A stretch of DNA of 64,000 nucleotides from Picochlorum sp. 'celeri' (Eukaryota; Chlorophyta; Trebouxiophyceae), in the NCBI GenBank assembly GCA_010909725.1, contig JAACMV010000023.1:248001-312000 (forward strand), read 5' to 3'. Of this stretch, positions 60,566 through 64,000 are shown piece by piece. Within the stretch, counting starts at the first letter, position 1; each line of letters opens with the position of its first letter. A program made the translations under genes and the position numbers. The notes beneath the pieces are model-generated. The model was not told where the DNA came from and made no database searches. It saw only the letters and a list, made by a program, of their open reading frames with translations.

Positions 60566-62227
60566 ATGGGAGACGATTGCTCAGAAAACGCCACGTCTGA
60601 GACGAGCCCTCGAGACCAACCCTTGGAAGAACAAGAAGAAGAACAAGCGCAGGTGGGTTGTTAGATCCATATCCATGACATGGGTTTTCTTTATGGTCTA
60701 TAATTACATACGGTTTACTCGGTAGTATCGTATTGTATTCAGGAGATGCCACCCAACAACTTTTGTGGTAGGGAAGGCGCATTCGACATGTATGGCTCAA
60801 AATTCAGTCGCAAGTTCATGGCGCAGCGGTACGAAAAGATGCTACAAGCTGATCAATCGGTTCTACTATCCGACTCTTCATACGTGTCAGCTATTCGTCA
60901 GTATGATGGGCTTTTGGCTGGTCACGACGGTATGTCTCACTTGCTTGAAGCAGAGATTTTGATGAAGCGATGCCGTGCATCGTATCAGTTTGCGTCCATG
61001 TTGAAGAATCGACCTGCGTCTATGAGTGAGAAGGAGGCTCTGTTCGCTGAGGATCCAGAGAATATTGCGATGCAAGGGTTGAGGGATGCAGAAAAGGCAA
61101 GGGAGTTGTACTCCCTGGCTCTTGGTACAGTATATGAATTACAAGGAGACATTTTAACATTGCTGAACAATGAGAAAGATGCCGAAATCGCATACACATA
61201 TGCCTCCAAACTAACATCTCATGATGATGATGACCAGGACAAGAAGGCATCTCCAGAAGAGTGCACAGAGAGCAGAGAAAAAAAGTCAAACAAAACAGAG
61301 AGAAAACTGGCCATGGATGATGATTTGGAGTGCCTCGTCTGTATGAAATTGTTATATGAGCCTGTATCGACGCCATGCGGACATACATTTTGTCGCCCAT
61401 GTTTTCAAAGAACACTAGATCATACACCATCATGCCCCATGTGTCGAAGGCAATTTTATGCTGGATTTGATTTACCAGTCAACACAGTGATGAAAAATGT
61501 CTTGGAACGGTCATTCCCTGAAGAATATCAGACACGGCGAGAAGAAGAGATGCTTTCAGGAACTACAGCAGAAAGGCCAACGGCGCTGCCCTTGTTTGTC
61601 ATGTCCCCAATGATTCCTGGGGAAGTCATGACTATGAACATCTTTGAGCCACGGTATCGACTCATGATTCGTCGCGTCATGGAAGGAAATAAGCGTTTTG
61701 GAATGATCATGGCAGATCGACACCATAGACTTGCGTCTGTTGGAACCGAAGTCGAAATAACAGAAATTGAAAGAATTCCAGATGGGAGGTATCTCATTGA
61801 CATCCAAGGTACTCGGCGTTTCAGAGTCAACGAGGACACAGTCAGTGAGGTTGACGGCTACCGCGTTGCTGTACCCGAGTATTTCAAGGACGATCCAATC
61901 AATGAGGAAGATGCGGAGCATGCACAGGCATTGTGCTCTGACGTACAAGGCATTGTTGAGAGATGGATGGACAGGCTGTCCCAACTGGCTGCAACAAGAC
62001 CAGTCACCCAACAATTACTCCGTCATCTCGGCCGAGAACCAAGCATGTCCGACTTGGAAAAGTACTCCTTTTGGGTGTGTTCAACAGTGATTCCATTCAT
62101 TCAAGGACACGATGCTAAACAGAAATTGATCTCAACAACGTGTACAGTAAACAGGTTTGAAATGGCAAGGCAGATGCTTCTTGCCGCCGAGTATCACACC
62201 CATGATGAACGTTGCACAATTAGCTAA
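60566..62227 (+). CDS. RING-LON protein (LONRF-like E3 ligase)
   Basis: Exon 1 is 60566-60652, the intron 60653-60742 (90 nt, GTGGGT...TTCAG) and exon 2 60743-62227, giving 523 aa. The join reads EEEQAQ-EMPPNNF. A TPR-like helical region (about 40-165) precedes a C3HC4 RING at about 219-256 (CLVCMKLLYEPVSTPCGHTF, CPMCRRQF). The LON substrate-binding domain follows at about 300-490 (LPLFVMSPMIPGEVMTMNIF, EPRYRLMIRRVMEGNKRFGM, VEITEIERIPDGRYLIDIQG). The order matches vertebrate LONRF1-3. LON here lacks the AAA and protease parts. Confidence 0.93.
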
Positions 62228-62306
62228 TATAATTTCATGTACTATATTTCTATAGAAGTAAGATTCTAGATCCCGGGGATGAGGATGATACGAATACAGC
62301 CACGCC

Positions 62307-64000
62307 ATGCCGTTCTTCTTCAGCCAATATTGTGGGTTTGTGCAGCCCTCTGAGACTGGTTGCAGCGTCAAGGTACAGTCATAGTATCGTTATATTGATA
62401 TTGGACAGTGTATAACATTGAATATCCTTTGAGATTGGTGTAGATGTCGCGAATTCGGCGCATTCCTTTCGAGAGGCTTGTCAAGGGGAATTTCTCAGCG
62501 TACGGATTCTTTCAGGGGAGTATTGGTAGGGCAATATCGACTAGTGTATGTGCTTTAGATGGGTCGAAAGTTATGTTGGTGGAATCTCCTGCCAAGGCGA
62601 AGAAGATTCAAGAGTTTCTTGGGGACAGGTACAAGGTGCTTGCGAGTTATGGTCATGTGAGAGACTTGCCTCCCAAAGCTGGGAGTGTCTTGCCGGAGAA
62701 GGATTTTGACATGCGATGGGAGACTCTTCAAAGTGCTGTGAAGCATATAGAAGCGCTGGAAAAGGCGTTAGAAGAGGAGTCTGTGGAGGAGTTGTACATG
62801 GCAACAGATCCGGATCGGGAAGGTGAGGCAATATCCTGGCATGTATTGCAGGAATTGGGTCGGCGAGGGACGTTGCAAGAGCATTTGAATGTTCGGAGAG
62901 TATCGTTTACTGAGATTACGAAGAAGGCTATAGAGCATGCAATCGAAGAGCCAAGAGATATTGATGAGAATCTCGTTCATGCATACCTTGCAAGAAGGGC
63001 GTTGGATTACTTGCTTGGATTTCATCTGTCGCCAATCCTGTGGAGAAAGTTGCCTGGGGCGACGTCAGCAGGGAGAGTGCAGTCTGTAGCATTGAGAATG
63101 ATCTGTGAACGGGAAAAGGAGATTGAAAATTTTCGGGAGAGTCATTACTGGACATTGCATGGCACAGTCGTGCTCCCTGATGGAGGCAGTATTCATGCTG
63201 ATCTTCTGACGGTGGACGGCAGTCGGGTGCCTGATCCTGGATATTCTAGTAGAGAGGATGCAGAATGTATTCTTAAAAGAATAAAAGACTCTGATTTTAC
63301 GGTGACGTCGGTGTCAGAGCGAGAAACGACAAGACAGCCTCGTGCTCCATTTTCTACAAGCTCTCTGCAGCAGGAGGCGAACAGTGTTCTCGGATACAGC
63401 GCGAGTAAGACGATGCAATTAGCGCAAGAGCTGTATGAAGGAGGAATGATATCATATATGAGAACAGATAGTGTGGTGCTCTCTGATGAGGCTATCCAGA
63501 GACTACGAGATGTGATTGCGAGTCAGTATGGCCGGAGTGTTGTACCATCCTCTCCGAGACAGTTTCATAGGAAAAAGTCTGCGCATTCCCAGGAAGCACA
63601 TGAAGCTATTCGGCCAACAGATCCAAAAATAAATCTGCAAAAGCTATCACAGCAGGGGTATTCGGCTCAAGCGATAAAACTGTACGAGCTGATAAGAAAC
63701 AGGACTCTTGCCAGTCAGGCAGAGAAGGCGAGAATTGCCACGGTTCAAGTCATTTTCTCGAGCGCCGCGGGAGATATAGAACTCAAAGCGACAGGGTCAA
63801 AAACTGCTTTTCCAGGATATCTGCGCATCATGGGTGAGCAGGAAGATGAAGAGAAGAAGGCTAGAGAAGTTCAGTATGACAGTCTCATACAGCTTGCTGA
63901 GGCATCTCCTGTGGCATTGACTTCGGCGACCAGCCAAGAGCATACAACAAAGCCCCCTCCACGGTATTCAGAGGGATCTCTAGTTAAAGCAATGGAAGAA
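62307..64000 (+). CDS. Bacterial-type DNA topoisomerase I (TopA), organellar; 3' end outside window
   Basis: Exon 1 is 62307-62372 (22 residues, MPFFFSQYCGFVQPSETGCS) and exon 2 62444 onward; the 71-nt intron (GTACAG...TGTAG) has the size typical here. An alternative is a start at ATG 62444 without exon 1. The TOPRIM domain starts MLVESPAKAKKIQEFLG and has YMATDPDREGEAISWH. The 5Y-CAP region follows (GATSAGRVQSVALRMICERE, PFSTSSLQQEAN). The catalytic tyrosine is in GGMISYMRTDSVVLS, and SQEAHEAIRPTDP is intact. 541 residues are visible. Eukaryotic nuclear type IA enzymes are TOP3; a TopA-type enzyme with an N-terminal extension of about 60 aa implies plastid or mitochondrial DNA relaxation. 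Confidence 0.95.

Overview
This is a gene-dense stretch of nuclear DNA from a unicellular, photosynthetic eukaryote. Genes lie on both strands, usually 12-400 bp apart, and most have no intron or one to two short ones. I could place 18 introns by joining conserved protein frames. Eleven are 67-77 nt long, donors are mostly GTACGT or GTGCGT, and 12 of the 18 acceptors end TGCAG. The left edge carries the 5' end of EFL, the elongation-factor-like GTPase that replaces EF-1alpha in scattered algal lineages. Several products look plastid-directed: a DUF1118/RIQ-like thylakoid protein, a GDT1/PAM71-type transporter, a plastid-type lysophosphatidate acyltransferase, RimP, bacterial-type MnmA and bacterial-type topoisomerase I. 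Together with DPE2 (cytosolic alpha-glucan metabolism) and an EDR2-like protein, this favours a green, prasinophyte-like alga. A secondary alga (chlorarachniophyte, haptophyte or cryptophyte) cannot be excluded from sequence reading alone.

Layout. 0-12 kb: EFL (partial), the DUF1118-like protein, a GH20 hexosaminidase, E2F, a small plastid membrane protein, DPE2, a metaxin/SAM-like protein and an FHA-SIM-RING protein. 12-23 kb is the accessory part of the window: a CENP-B/pogo-like HTH protein, a 616-bp terminal-inverted-repeat element with TA flanks, a 1,426-aa protein with two NUMOD/HNH-like units, a 16-bp tandem repeat, a protein with a 67-aa internal repeat, an intron-containing tRNA-Lys and a GC-rich orphan segment. 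23-37 kb: an unknown nuclear-type protein, a protein kinase, a rhomboid, a secreted tandem-domain inorganic pyrophosphatase, SDF2, MnmA, GDT1, an EGF-like membrane protein, an ATP-Mg/Pi-type carrier, LPAT and an oxoglutarate/malate-type carrier. 37-43 kb: two tandem ankyrin paralogues that share an almost identical N-terminal module. 43-64 kb: NUDIX, nucleoside hydrolase, a Cache-like surface protein, EDR2-like, ALG7/GPT, RPAC1, a TMEM209-like protein, a hotdog thioesterase, an MscS channel with an EF-hand, RimP, a RAMA-domain protein, an ELMO-domain protein, a RING-LON protein and TopA (runs off the right edge).

There is no operon logic. Neighbours are mostly unrelated housekeeping genes. 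What connects them is compactness: at least three tail-to-tail gene pairs overlap in coding sequence. The most unusual items are the secreted tandem pyrophosphatase, the HNH/NUMOD giant with its mobile-element surroundings, the FHA-SIM-RING architecture and the modular ankyrin pair.
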